Positions 28,850 to 40,583 of a stretch of DNA of 64,000 nt are shown in pieces. Where the stretch lies: NCBI GenBank assembly GCA_039545295.1, contig BCIK01000030.1, positions 1 through 64,000 on the forward strand. The letters are read 5' to 3'. Every line of letters starts with the position of its first letter. Position 1 is the first letter of the stretch. A program made the translations under genes and the position numbers. The notes beneath the pieces are model-generated. The model did not search any database. It worked only from the letters and a program-made list of their open reading frames with translations, and was not told the DNA's origin. This DNA comes from Udeniomyces pyricola. Taxonomy: Eukaryota > Basidiomycota > Tremellomycetes > Cystofilobasidiales > Mrakiaceae.

Positions 28850-29334
28850 TAAAAATTCAATCCATCGTGGAACGAATCCATTAGATAAATATTACTGTAA
28901 ACTCCGTTTGGGGACGTACTATATGCCGGTTTGAATTTGAAGAAAGAAAAAGAAAAATGAATAAATAGTACGACGTCGCTTGGACCTCGCCCTGGTCGGT
29001 CCGTCGATCCAGCGCAGACTGGTCGCGGTCGGTTTGCTCTTGATGATAGCTAGCGCGTGTTAGTGATGAACCGCGGGGGAACCGCGGTGAGCGCGATGAT
29101 GAGCTATGCAAAAAGCTGTGCAAGTGCGATGATATCTCTGTCTACTCTTTGGACCGTTGTCTTTCCCCCTAATTCGCGTGTCCTCCCCCTTCGGATCCTC
29201 ATCAGTTGTCACTCATCATTACTCGCTAGTTCGAGTGGTCCCTCGTCTCTTTCTCACTCTGTTCTCTCTGTTCTCTCTGTCTCTCCTCAGCAGCTCATCT
29301 CCAACCACTCAACCCAACCTAACCCCACCCAACG
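28850..29334. promoter_or_regulatory. UBA4 3' end and ceramide synthase promoter
   Basis: These 485 bases separate two rightward genes. The last 200 bases are pyrimidine-rich with CTCTCT/TTCTCTCTG repeats (about 29250-29285) just above the ceramide synthase ATG. No gene or RNA is seen. Confidence 0.5.
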
Positions 29335-32128
29335 ATGCCCATCCCTTCCCTCCCCCCTTTAGACGCCTTCCTTCACCTCTCATACCCGCTCCCGCTTTCG
29401 TCGCCATCGTCCAACGAACCTGAAACCTACCTCAAAGGACCACGCGACGTTGCCTATGTGGCGTCTTCGCTTCTCTTCTTTGTCATCGCTCGAGAGGTCG
29501 TGATGCGATTGATCCTGAGTCCGATAGCTAGGAGATGGGTCGGTACGTTTCTTTTGGAGTGTTTGGAGTGTGAAAAGAGAACGACCAAACGGGCGAGGAG
29601 CGTGAAATCGCTTGGTTGCCGACCGACCGACCGACCGTCTCGCTCTTGGATCGTTTTTGTTTGATCTGTCCATCTCCCCCTTCAACATTTCAATCCCCAC
29701 ACGCTCACACCTACCTCTTTTTCTTTCTTGCCCATTCACCGCGTTCGTATCCTCTCGGGTCTCGCTCGTTACCAGTCGACGCCGGTGGCGGAGGAACTTT
29801 GGCCGAGCGTCAATCCGGCTCGTCAGCCCACGTCGGAGACAAAGAGAAGCGAGCCAGGACCAAAGCGGCCGTTCGGTTCTCGGAGCAAGGATGGAGCTTC
29901 CTTTACTATGTCGTCTATTGGTCGTTTGGCATGGTTAGTCTACATTCCATCCCGACTCGGTCATGGATCGTTTGGGCTTTTGGGCGTGAAGAAGGCGGGG
30001 AAAGGGATCCAAAACGCGTGAAAACGCTACGCATCTGGGGGAACGGGTTGTGTTTGGTTTCGACGCCTCGACTGGAGATAGATGAGATCGCCTTCTCTCT
30101 CTCTCTCTCTCTCTCTCTCTTCCTCCTCCCCCCCCCCCTCATCCTCCCTTCTTTCAAGCCTGACTGACTGACGATCCGACTTCATCCATCCCATCCAGTC
30201 CCTCTTTCTCAACTCGCCAAGCTACCGTCCAGGCCACATCGTCCCCTTTGATTTCGATGCCATCTGGCGTCAATACCCTCAGATCGCCTTGACGGCTCCC
30301 CAAAAGTTTTACTATCTCACCCAGTCAGTCAGCCTCATCGATTCATCATGTCATCATTTGCCCTGATGGTGTCTCCTGCTTTGCCATAACGATGAGCAGA
30401 ACGAGGAGGACTCAAAGGAGAAACCAGAGAAGACCATCGCGGTTTCCCTTCCATTTCCCGGGGAGAAGCTTCTTATCAAACGACCCTCCTTTCTCTCGTT
30501 ATCTCTTTCTTTGGTCCACTCACCATCATACCTTCTCTCTCTCTCCTCTCCTTCCCTCCATTACGTTCTGCCCCTGTCCTACCCTTCCCTTGTTTCCCTT
30601 GCTAAAAACAGGCTCGCGTTCTGGATCCACCAAATGATCATTCTCAACATTGAGAACCGCCGGTCAGACCACTGGCAGATGTTCTCCCACCACGTCATCA
30701 CGCTCGGCCTCATGGCTGGCAGTTATCTCTGCAACGTCACCGCCATCGGGTAAGGCTGTCATTTCGTTTTGGTTCTGTTCTCGTTTGGGTTGCTTCTTTC
30801 TTCCCTGTCTTGGATCTTTTGATTTCTTGACTGTGGAGGAGTTTCCTGCTCCTCTATTTTCCTTTGGAATGAGGGTGCTGTCTGTGTTTGGAAGTGTTGT
30901 CCGTGCTGGTGGAATTTTTGATATTAAAAAAAATTCTTTCCGGAAAAAGTGGCTTATTCTGACTTGTCTTTTTGCCCTAATGTCTTCTGTTACCCAAACC
31001 TACCCCATGCCTCATTTTAAACCCCTTTCTTGATCATTTTCCTCCCCCCTTCCCGTTTCCTCCTTTTCTTCTCGTCTTTAGCACCGTCGTCCTCGTGCTC
31101 ATGGACTTTGGTGATATTCTTCTCCCCTTGGCCAAGATGCTCAAGTACCTCGGCCTGACGACGTTGACGGACGCGACGTTCGTGCTCTTCCTCGTGTCGT
31201 GGTTGGTGACGCGTCAAATCGGATTGCTCCTCGTCATCATCTCGGTCAAGCAGGACGTTCCGAGGAACGTCGAGTTGGTCAACACGAAGCGATATGACCA
31301 TCTGTTGGGACCTTATGATGTGGTACGTTGTGGAAAGGGAAAGGGTGACTGGGGTTTTTTCTTTCTCCCAAGGCGTCTCTCTCACTGATTCGATCGATCT
31401 CTCTCTCCTTCTCTTTTCTCTCCTCAGCATTTCAACCAAACAGCCGTCAACTGCTTCATCGGCTCGCTCGGCACGCTCTGGATCCTGATCTGTATCTGGT
31501 TCGCCATGATTTGCCGGGTCGCGTACCGGGTCGTCATGGGTGCCTCGGCCGATGACGTCCGGAGTGACGACGAAGACGAAGAGGGTGAGGAAGACGAGGA
31601 TGAAACAGAAGAGGATGAAGATGAGGTGGTTTTGAGAACGTGGGTTTTTACTTTCTTTCTTTTTTCTTCTTCTTTTCTTCTCATTTCCTTTTGCCTTTCT
31701 TCGTCCTTGCACTCCTCCNCCNCCCCCCCCCCCTCCCCCCAAAAAAAATGAGCACCTTCTCCTCTGCGTTCACTTGCATCCAAATCTTGGTTTCAAATCG
31801 TTCTTCTGTCCGGCCCGCTCTGTTTTCTCGTCATACTGACTCTTACCTACATTGCTTTCTCTCTCCTCCCCCCCCCTCTCCTTTCCCTTCGGCTTGCCCC
31901 TTCCTCCTTCTCACTTTGGGGTCCATTTTTTTTTTTTTTTTTTTTTTCCTTTCCCAGTCCCATCGAGAAAGACGCTTCGTCCTTTCCGTTATCGAGAAGA
32001 ACCGGTCCTCATCACCCAACCCACCATCACCACGACCAACCTCTAGAAACGAAGAAGGGTTGCCATGACGACGATCACGCGTCGTCGTCCGGAGGCGGCT
32101 TCACCACGCCGGACGTGAGGAAGCGAAG

Positions 32129-32132
<4 letters not shown>
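29335..32132 (+). CDS. LAG1: Ceramide synthase, TLC/LAG1 family
   Basis: This ER multi-pass acyltransferase joins acyl-CoA to a sphingoid base. The start is MPIPSLPPLDAFLHLSYP. The TLC domain includes FSEQGWSFLYYVVYWSFGM, FYYLTQ, LAFWIHQMIILNIENRRSDH, then MFSHHVITLGLMAGSYLCN with the essential His pair. LMDFGDILLPLAKMLKYLG corresponds to the Lag1 motif. Later membrane segments are in 31160-31250 and 31450-31530. The tail is strongly acidic (runs of E/D at 31565-31625). The final exon, joined as VVLRT-PIEKDASSF, ends GGGFTTPDVRKRR, a basic C terminus suited to ER retention. The TAA (32130-32132) is made by a T followed by the first bases of a 32-A tract. The intron before the last exon has two Ns in a C-run (31719, 31722). 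Fungi may carry two paralogues; only one is visible here. Confidence 0.94.

Positions 32133-32162
<30 letters not shown>
32131..32162 (+). repeat. Poly(A) tract of 32 bases at the ceramide synthase stop codon
   Basis: Thirty-two uninterrupted A follow the T at 32130, so the tract supplies the last two bases of the TAA stop codon. The upstream gene has introns, so this is not the tail of a processed retrocopy of that gene. Confidence 0.9.
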
Positions 32163-32163
<1 letters not shown>

Positions 32164-33293
32164 GGAACAGCAACAACAAAACCAAACCAAACCAAATAAC
32201 ATTGTCAGATGATCAAACAGGATTTCTCCTCCTCCCCTTTCCCCCCTTCCCCTTTTTCAAAAGGGAAAAAAGGAGAGAAACAAACAAACAACGAAAAGGA
32301 ATGAAATATATACATTAGATACGATACGTTCTGGAGTTTTGTAGAATGGAATTAAGGGGGGGAGGGAGGGAGGTAGAGTACAGCTTCTTGGGGAGGGGGG
32401 GGGGGGGGGAGGAGTTTGGATGAAGCGCCTTATCAAACATGATCAGAGTACATGAAGACCTGACTGAGTCAGTGAGTGAGTGAGAGAGGGAGAGAGAGGG
32501 GGGGGATGTATCATGAAATAGTAAGAGACAGAAGGAAGCGTTTTTTTTTTTTTTTTTTTTTGGTTTGGGACGATTGATCGATTTGATTTATGATGATAAT
32601 GAAGAAGAAGAAGAAGAACAGTTATTTTTAGTAACAATAACAAAGAAAAGAAAGAAAAAAGAAGAAGAAGAAGAAGAAGAGGGTCGGATTCGTATCTAAG
32701 GAATTGGGATGGATGTTGATAGGCTGTCCATATATATATATATATATACTGCCAGTTGCCATAGCCTAGCTAGTAATTAGTGAACCAGTCGTACGCTTGC
32801 ACCTCAAGGCCTTCACACTCATAGCTGTCAACCATGCGGTATATATATATATACATATATGTGTGTCAATCTTGATCATGACATGGGCCGGACATGCATG
32901 AGGCACGACTCACTCGATGGATGATCCACCCCCCTCCCCCGATGTTTCTTGTTCCTCTTGCGCTCTGACTATATATATATATATATATATGATTCGACCC
33001 CGAACATGTCTCTAATCATTTGCCCTCGTCTGATCCTCCTTCATGTCAAATCAAAATCTACCCGGGCCTCAACCCAACCAATAAACCAACCAACCACGTA
33101 GCTAATTATATTATGACGTCTACGTACTACGGTAACGTAACATAACCCAACAAAGCCCTCGCTTTGAGTATCGAGCATCGTCCTTTCACCATCCATCCGT
33201 CATCAATTCATCAAATCGTCATCGTTTCCCCCTAAGAAACCCCCCTTCCCCCCCTTCCCCCCTTTCCTTCCTTCATGTCTTCTTGGGTGGTGA
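32163..33293. other. Convergent ceramide synthase / transcription factor 3' region
   Basis: This 1.1 kb has no gene. It contains a G-run near 32395-32409, a T-run near 32541-32560, an AAG triplet repeat near 32659-32680, and three (AT)n microsatellites near 32730-32748, 32839-32850 and 32970-32990. These look like ordinary low-complexity intergenic DNA. Confidence 0.55.
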
Positions 33294-36200
33294 TCACTGC
33301 GAAGGTCCATCGCCGCTCGAAATGGCCGAGATGAGATGGTTCTGAGAACATGAAAGGAAGAAACAAAAAAAGATTTATTTTTTTTTAAAAAAAAAGGACG
33401 ATCAAAAAGGAAGAGAAAAGGCAGGGAGAAGGTGTCGATTGGAGTAGAACGAGGGGGTGGGGGAACGTGAGTAGAAAATGACGGAAAAGGCAGAGAGAGA
33501 GTGTGTGGGTGAGTGTGCCAGACCGAAAAGAACGAAAGGAGCAAAAAAAAAAAAAAAAAAAGAGAAGAAGAAGAAGCGAGGAGGGGAGGAAAAACCAAAG
33601 TTTGTGTCAGAAAAAGTCAACGACTGAGAATCAGGATGAGAACGAGAAAAAAAAAGAAAGAACGCGGCGCGACGCGCAAGGCATTGGGACCTTCTCCCCC
33701 TCTGATCCAACCATGGCTCGGTCCGCTCTCTCTCTCTCTCGCTTTCTAAGGGAAGCAGCAAAGAAGAAGAAGAAAAAAGGACCCCGAAAACGTACCAAAA
33801 ACGCCAGATCACCTCCAAGGACATAAGGCGTCCCTCCTTCGCCGCCTGAATCTTCGGCCGGGTCGGTCGCGCCCGAGAACGCACCGGACCCAACGCCGCC
33901 ACCGGCATGCGACCAAGGTCTGGAAGAATATATGTAAGATAAGAAAAAACAAGAAAAGGATGAAAAGAAGAGAAAGAAGTGGATAAAAGAAAAAGGGGGG
34001 TTGATTCCAAATGAGAATGAACGAGTCAGACGATGTTTTCGGATGAGAAGTTTGTTAGAGTGGATTGACTGGACGGGGGAGTGGATCAAATTCACTCCCC
34101 ACCAAAGAGAGCGATGGGTAATGGAGACGTGGACAGTCCAGTTTCTCGACAGACTCAAATCAAACCAAACCAAATCAGGGAAAGAAAAGAAAAGAAAACG
34201 GACGCACGACAGAAAGTCATTCTCTCCCAACGAGGCCAATCCGAGTTTAGGATCGTTCGGATAAGAATGGATCCCGACGTCTGACGCACTATGAAAACCC
34301 CCGCCACCTACCGTACTCGTCGATTGCTGCGGTAAAGGCTGCATGGATCCATTGACAGAAATCATCGGGGGCGCATGGGATGACGACGACGATGAGCTCT
34401 GACGGTGATGGCTACCTTGCCTATGGGATCGATGGTGAGGCGTCGTCGAAGACGTCGTCGAGGACGGCGTGAAAGATTCGGGCGAGATCTCGGCTGGATC
34501 AAACGTCAAGGACGATCGCTGTTGGGAGAAAGGGAGTTGAAACGAGCTTCCCCCACCACTGGCGTTACCATTACCACTCCCTCCTGGTATACCCGAAGAC
34601 GTCCCACCTCCCGAAGAGCCAAACGACGGTCGTTGGAGCGACGACAGTTCGGCCATTCCTACCGCTCGAGCCGACCAAGCGCTATCGTTGGGGTTCCCAA
34701 GAAGGTTCTGCGCGGTCGCATACTTAGAACCAGAGGTCGGAGAATGATGATATCCCTGTGATGGTGGTTGTTGCTGCTGCTGCTGGCCAAACGCGTCAAT
34801 CTTGGATTTCTGATTCGAGAGGTGGGACGAGAGGAGCTGATCGACTGGATCCGGTAGCCCCCAGAGGCCTGCTTCGCCCAACGTGAGTGGTTTCGACAAC
34901 GAGGGACCTGTAGACGAGATCACAGGCGAGGGCTGAGCTCGATGACTTCGATGACCACCCTGACCCACAAAGTCCTGAAGGCTGGGGCTAGTCTGACCTG
35001 AGGGCCGTGAGAGATACGTCGGAGACGACGTTGATGGTACTTGCAGAAGCCTAGCGTGACTTGCCTGAGGCGAGGCAGGCGCCGAATCGATACCCTTGGA
35101 CTTGTTGGTGAACAGCTCGACGAGGGCAAGCTCCCGAACCGAGGCGTACGAGACCCGACCATCCTCATCCGGCGTCTTGCCCGTGACGAGCTGGAAGGAA
35201 TTAGTTGGGAAAGAAAAAAGAAAAAAAATCCAAACAACGAATGTGACAACAAGGTTGAAGGAGGCAGAGAAAGGAAGGAACAAAAAAAAAATCAAGAAAA
35301 TCAACGACATTTAGGACCAGCCTATAGCAAAAGGTGAGCGACTCGGCCAAGCTTACGTTGAGCAGATTCTTGAGCTCTTCGGCGTCTGTCGATCCCGCTG
35401 GTGCGTGAAGCAAAGCCAGGCCAATGATGACTGTCCAAGCAAAGAAAAAAAAAAGAAAAAAAAAGAAAAAAAAGAAAAAAGAAAAAAAAGAACAAAAAAG
35501 AAGAAAACACCCACGAACCCAGAATCAGCGAACCCCTACCCAACTCACTCGGCGAAAAGGCTACAGCAACAAAAGAACCAAATACCAACTGTAAGAATTC
35601 AGGACCCAGTAAGCTCCAGTCGGCATCTTGCCAATCGTCTGAGGTTTGTTCAGCTGAAAGGGGAGGATGACAACCCATCAGATGTTCGGAGAGAAACGAT
35701 CTCAGCATCTGCCTTCTGCCAGAGTGGGCTTGATAAACGTCGGGGCTTTTTGGAAACTGACCTCCCACTCTCGTCGACCTATCAAATCAGCACGAGCCGC
35801 TTCGACAGCAGCCTACAGGAAGAGAGAGAGAAAAGAGTGGGAAGCATATCAGCTCACCCAGTCCCAACGTAGCCTCGTCCGTAAGACCCGATGATGTACA
35901 CAAGAACATAAAGCTCGTCACCCACCTTTCTAGAGTAGGCGTATTGCGAGTCACGCCCGCCTTTGAGCATATACGGTCGATGCAGAAGGACCCGAACGTA
36001 ATAGAACTAGAACCTCGTTATGAGGTGGAGCAAATCATGAAGAAAGGGTTAGGGCTCGATGTCTAGACATAGTATCTCGACATGGAGAACGCAACGACAA
36101 ACCTCGCTTGCGAGCATGTGTCGATGGAAGGGCAAGAAGTGGTACTGCGAATCGAGGGATCGATCTGGCTTTTCCAGCTTAAAGTAAGATGGTCTGAGAT

Positions 36201-39200
36201 GACCCCAGATGAACCAGGATCAATCAACTAGCGACATAATGACAAGCGCAACGAGGGTGAATTGCGGAGAGACGAACAGGGCATGCTTCCAATCGATGAG
36301 GTCTTGGTCAATTTCCACGACGGTCGAATAAGATGGGGTTCGGAGAGAGAAGACTGTACAGCACAAAGGCACGTATATGGTCAGCATTGAACCGGGAAGA
36401 TATCCCACCGCAAACGTCCCGTGTCGGTCAAATGCTCACTTCTGTTACTGATCTTGCCCTGTATGATGGCAAGCGAATGTCTAATCAGAGCCAGAAAGGA
36501 ACATTCCACGGTCAATATCAACCCACGAGCTATCGTGTGTATGCATGTCAAGCGACCAACCTGAGGACTGCGTGCGTCATCATCGTCGGTTGACTGAGCG
36601 GTCTGCCTTCAAGCGGAAAGTCTCCACTGAGAAGATCCGCGTCGCTCAAGTTGGCCGGTGGCTTGGTATCGCACGAGGCGTCCGAGATGAGTGTCGGTCG
36701 ACCAACAAGAAGCGAGGCAGTGCTAATAAAAGCAACAAAACAAAACAAAAACGACAGTTCAAGATGAACTTCCGCATGTTGGACGAGAGATGCGTATAAA
36801 GAGCTGCTGAGATGACTTAGGAGACGAACCGGTCATGATGGTAAACATAAGACCACGCTCGTCTTCGCAGCTCAATCTCTCGCTTATCCTCGATGCCAAG
36901 ATGAGTTCCGTCCCGATAGAGTCCAAGCTGAAAGGTGGAAAACACAAACAGGTCAGCTCGTCGAGGCTCTCTCTCAAGCCCACCGCGTTGAGCAGAATAG
37001 ACTGTCCCGTAGGATCACTCACCTGCAAAGCGATGCTAAGGGGCGTGTAACCCTCGGCAGCTCGGCGAGTAAGTAGCAAGTATCTGCCAATGAGCAATCC
37101 CGCATAGAGAACATCGATATTGTCGCGTTGTAAAGCCTGGTGGAGGTGATAGAGATGGAGTCAATCAGCTGGGCAGACTAAGAAATCGAAATGCCCACTA
37201 TAACGCTGGCTTCGGACCACGCACCTTGGCACAATTCATAGCCTTGCCTAGGAATTTATACAAGTTAGAACAACCGCACACGTTCAAAAGAAGAAAAAAA
37301 AAAACCCCCCAAAAAAAAAGAAGAAACACCTGTATTTCAGTACACACTCATCTGTATCGGCCATACGTGCGACGTTCGACTTACGAGCCGATCCATACAG
37401 GGACTTGCTCCAAACTCTTCGAGTTTCCTCATCACCAAAGAGTGAAAGCGGAGCAGTCAAAGTCGAGATGGCCATCTGTGATCGCACGCACAAACCAAGA
37501 CCAAGCCAGTGAAGAATGCGTGATATTAGTCAGGAGGAACTCGCAGACGACGCGTCCCTTGTGCGAGTGATGGCAAGGCAGACTTACGATGATGAAGAGT
37601 AGAGGTAACCATTTGAGGCCGCCTGCATCGAGCGTTTGCAGAGGAAAGGTCTCGTGACCTCCGACGGGGTAATGATTCGAGTTCTCGTGGGCAAAGAATG
37701 AAAGGTACTACAGGACCCAACCATGAATTCGAGCATCCCCAACCACAATCCAGATCAGTCCAGGTCTTCTCAACCCTATCGAATCACACAAGAACAGATC
37801 CGATTCGGAAACGCACCCTTTCCTGGAACGTGGGTTGATATAGATGATACCTCGTCCAATCGATCTCCTTCCAGTACAGTTCGACGAGGCTCGATCTCAT
37901 CTCCCTTCCTGGCAGCTTGCTCAACAAGGCGATGATGTTATCGAGCCCGATGCCCGACTCATCGAGGATCTCAAGAGTACCGCTCAGAGCGCTTAATGGA
38001 TTTGGAGGGTGGTTCGGGTTACTGCTGTAAGGATAAGGCGATCCGGTACGAGAATGGGAAGCTTGGGCATGTTGAACCTGGTCCTCGAGAACAGACGCCG
38101 TCGCTCCAATGGACGTGGCCGGAAACTGCAACATCAAGACACAATAGACAAGGGCTCAGCTTCCTTCCCCTTGGTTCGTTCGGATCGAAAGCCAAAGTCG
38201 GGGTAAGGAACGTACTGTCTGAAGGATTCGACCCATCCTCATCGAACTCGACACGGAAGACATAGCTGATGGGCCATAGAACTTTCCCCCTTTCATCGTG
38301 CCGTCCATTCGCTCCTCATCCTCATCGTCCTCGTCACCTTGATCATCTCCAGTGTCAGGCTCTTCGGATCGATGCCGACCCCCAATCGAGGCTTGGGATG
38401 CATGGCGGATATGACCCGCCGGTGAGCGGGATTGCTTTCGATCGACGCGAGGTGAAGGTTGTAGATTATCAGTTGATGCGGATGATGAGGAGGCTTGGGG
38501 TTGGAGATTGAGAAGGAGACTCTCAATCTTATCGAGACGTGACCGGACATCGGCATCATAGGCATCTACGTGATACGTGGTTACGAAAGGGAAACGTGGG
38601 GAGGCGAGAGTCGGACGCGAGGCAGATCAGAGCCCAGAGGGAGTCAGCCGATGGACGCGACGTTAATGGGCCGGCCGCGGGCGACAGCGAGCGGAGTTAA
38701 ACATACCAGGATCCTCGACGCTGAATAGATCACATCATTAAGCAGCACCGACCACGCCGGATGGAGAATATGATCCAATCAAAGGTAATGTGTATGTCAT
38801 CAGTCTGGGCAATGTAGACCCGAGCAAGCATGTATCGAGCGGGGTAAGAGCAAAGACAAGTCGGGAATGCGGGGTGCGAAAGGCATAAAAGGAAGGCCAC
38901 GCAGGTCGGCCATGATTCGGAAAGGGGGGGGGGGGGGGGGGGAGGCAGCAGCGAAAAGACCGGCGCTCGGAACGGAGGATCGATCCTGGCCGGGGCGAGA
39001 CTGAGGGAGGGCCAAAGGGCAGATGACCCGGGAACGTTTCACGTACCCATTGACAAAGGGTCGGCATAGATGTGGGACTTTACGAGCGATGCAGTGGGCA
39101 CAAGGTGATTGTCGATCGCACTGCGGAGATCGGAGGGGAAGAGAGGAAGGAGGAGGGGGAGAAGTCGCAGATGTCGGAGTTTGAGAGGCGCGTCAGAGGT

Positions 39201-39586
39201 GCGAGAGAGCGAAGCAGGGCAGGGCAGGCCAAGCAAGTAGCAAGGGACAGAAGCAACTAGGTGAGGGAGGTAACTAAGATCTCACCTTTTGCTTTCTTCT
39301 GTTGCACTCAACGCAACTAAAATGGACCTAGTGAATAAACCAAGACAGATGTCAGTTTGACCAAAATTCTGATCGATGTAGGAACACCTTGCAGATAGCT
39401 GTGAGAGAGACAGAGACGGAAAAAGGCGAGGTTGACGACATTTACCCTGTTGCGCTTCTGCGGACCTCCCTCAGATTGACCGTCGTCGCTGGTCCCTTTG
39501 GACGCGGTCGCTTTGCGCTTACCCTTCTTCACGTCGGAGGGCTGAGATGCTGCTGGCGCTGGGTTGGAGGCAGATGAGGATGACAT
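33294..39586 (-). CDS. Zn(II)2Cys6 fungal transcription factor
   Basis: This is a nuclear DNA-binding regulator of unknown target. The start is MSSSSASNPAPAASQPSD (ATG 39586-39584). Basic residues KKGKRKA and QKRNR follow. Three exons then assemble the binuclear cluster: VHFSCVECNRRKQK, then CDRQSPCAHCIARK, then VPHLC. All six cysteines of the C-x2-C-x6-C...C-x2-C...C pattern are present. A fungal-specific factor domain follows, with EILDESGIGLDNIIALLSKL, SLVELYWKEIDWTRYHLYQP, YLSFFAHENSN and FVGRPTLISD. The C-terminal third (about 33820-35190) is rich in Ser, Gln, Gly and His, like an activation region. The protein ends AFLNHLISAISSGDGPSQ (TGA 33296-33294). More than fifteen introns span 6.3 kb, so individual exon edges are approximate. 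I cannot name an orthologue. Confidence 0.88.
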
Positions 39587-40583
39587 GCAGATCACAGTAT
39601 GGATGACGATTGGGACAAGCCAGGGAGTAGTAGGAAGGGATTCAGGGCGAGAGAGCGTGGAAGGATCGATGTGAGAAGCACGAGAGTGAGCGAGAGCGCA
39701 ACAGCTGCGTTGGGTTCCCACGAGCGATCGAGAGATCATATTGATTGCAAGCTCGCACCGTCTTGTGCCGTTTAAAGCCGATGGCCAGTGACGATGGATT
39801 GTCTTGCCCCTCCCCCGGCGGACGCCTATGCATCCGTTGGGGACAGATGCATTTAAACCCAGGCACAACACGTTCCTTTCACAAACAGCGTCCGAAGAAC
39901 CATTAGAGACAGAAGAAAATAAAAGAAAAGACGGACGAAGAGCGAGCGGAACCCGGTAGTAGAAGCCAAGAGAAAGAAAATTAGAAACCAGCGAGCGGGC
40001 GAGATGATCGAGGGACAATGAGGGTTGAACATGGATGATACGACTATACGTGCAATGTAGTTGGTGGATGGATCAAAGTGGTAAATAAGAGGTCTCGAGT
40101 ATGTATGTGCGAGAGCGAACGAGAACGAGAAAGAGATAGATCAGAGTCCACGAGGAAGAAAAAAAAAGAAGCGACCATGAGAGAATCAATCAATGTGATA
40201 TGCCAGAGGGGGGAGGGAAAGAAGAGAAGGTACAGATGGTAGTGGTGCAAAGATCAGGCAGAGTAACAAAGGTTGAGGGGTATGCAAAGAATGCTAGGGG
40301 AGAAAGAAAGGCAAGAAGACCAAAAAGCGGGGCGGGCGGAGCATAGATGAAATAAGATGCAAGCGGAGACGAAAACGCGATGTCGAGACACGATAAGTGG
40401 AAAAGAAAGAGTAAAGAGTTACAAGAAGAAAATTAAGTCACACTAATTTAGAATAAAGTAGAAGGAAGGGAACGGAAAAGAGTAAGATGAAAAAAAAAAA
40501 AAAAATCAGGATGAAAGAAATGAGAAAGAGCAAAGAGGAAGGAAGCGAGACGATGCGCGAGAGCCATGATGCTTTGCGTGTTC
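39587..40583. other. Region between WHI3-like 3' end and the Zn2Cys6 gene start
   Basis: About 1 kb lies upstream of the leftward factor and downstream of the leftward RNA-binding gene. It is A/G-rich on the plus strand, especially 40250-40560. The open frame that continues past the factor's ATG to about 40018 lacks conserved content. No separate gene is recognised. Confidence 0.5.
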
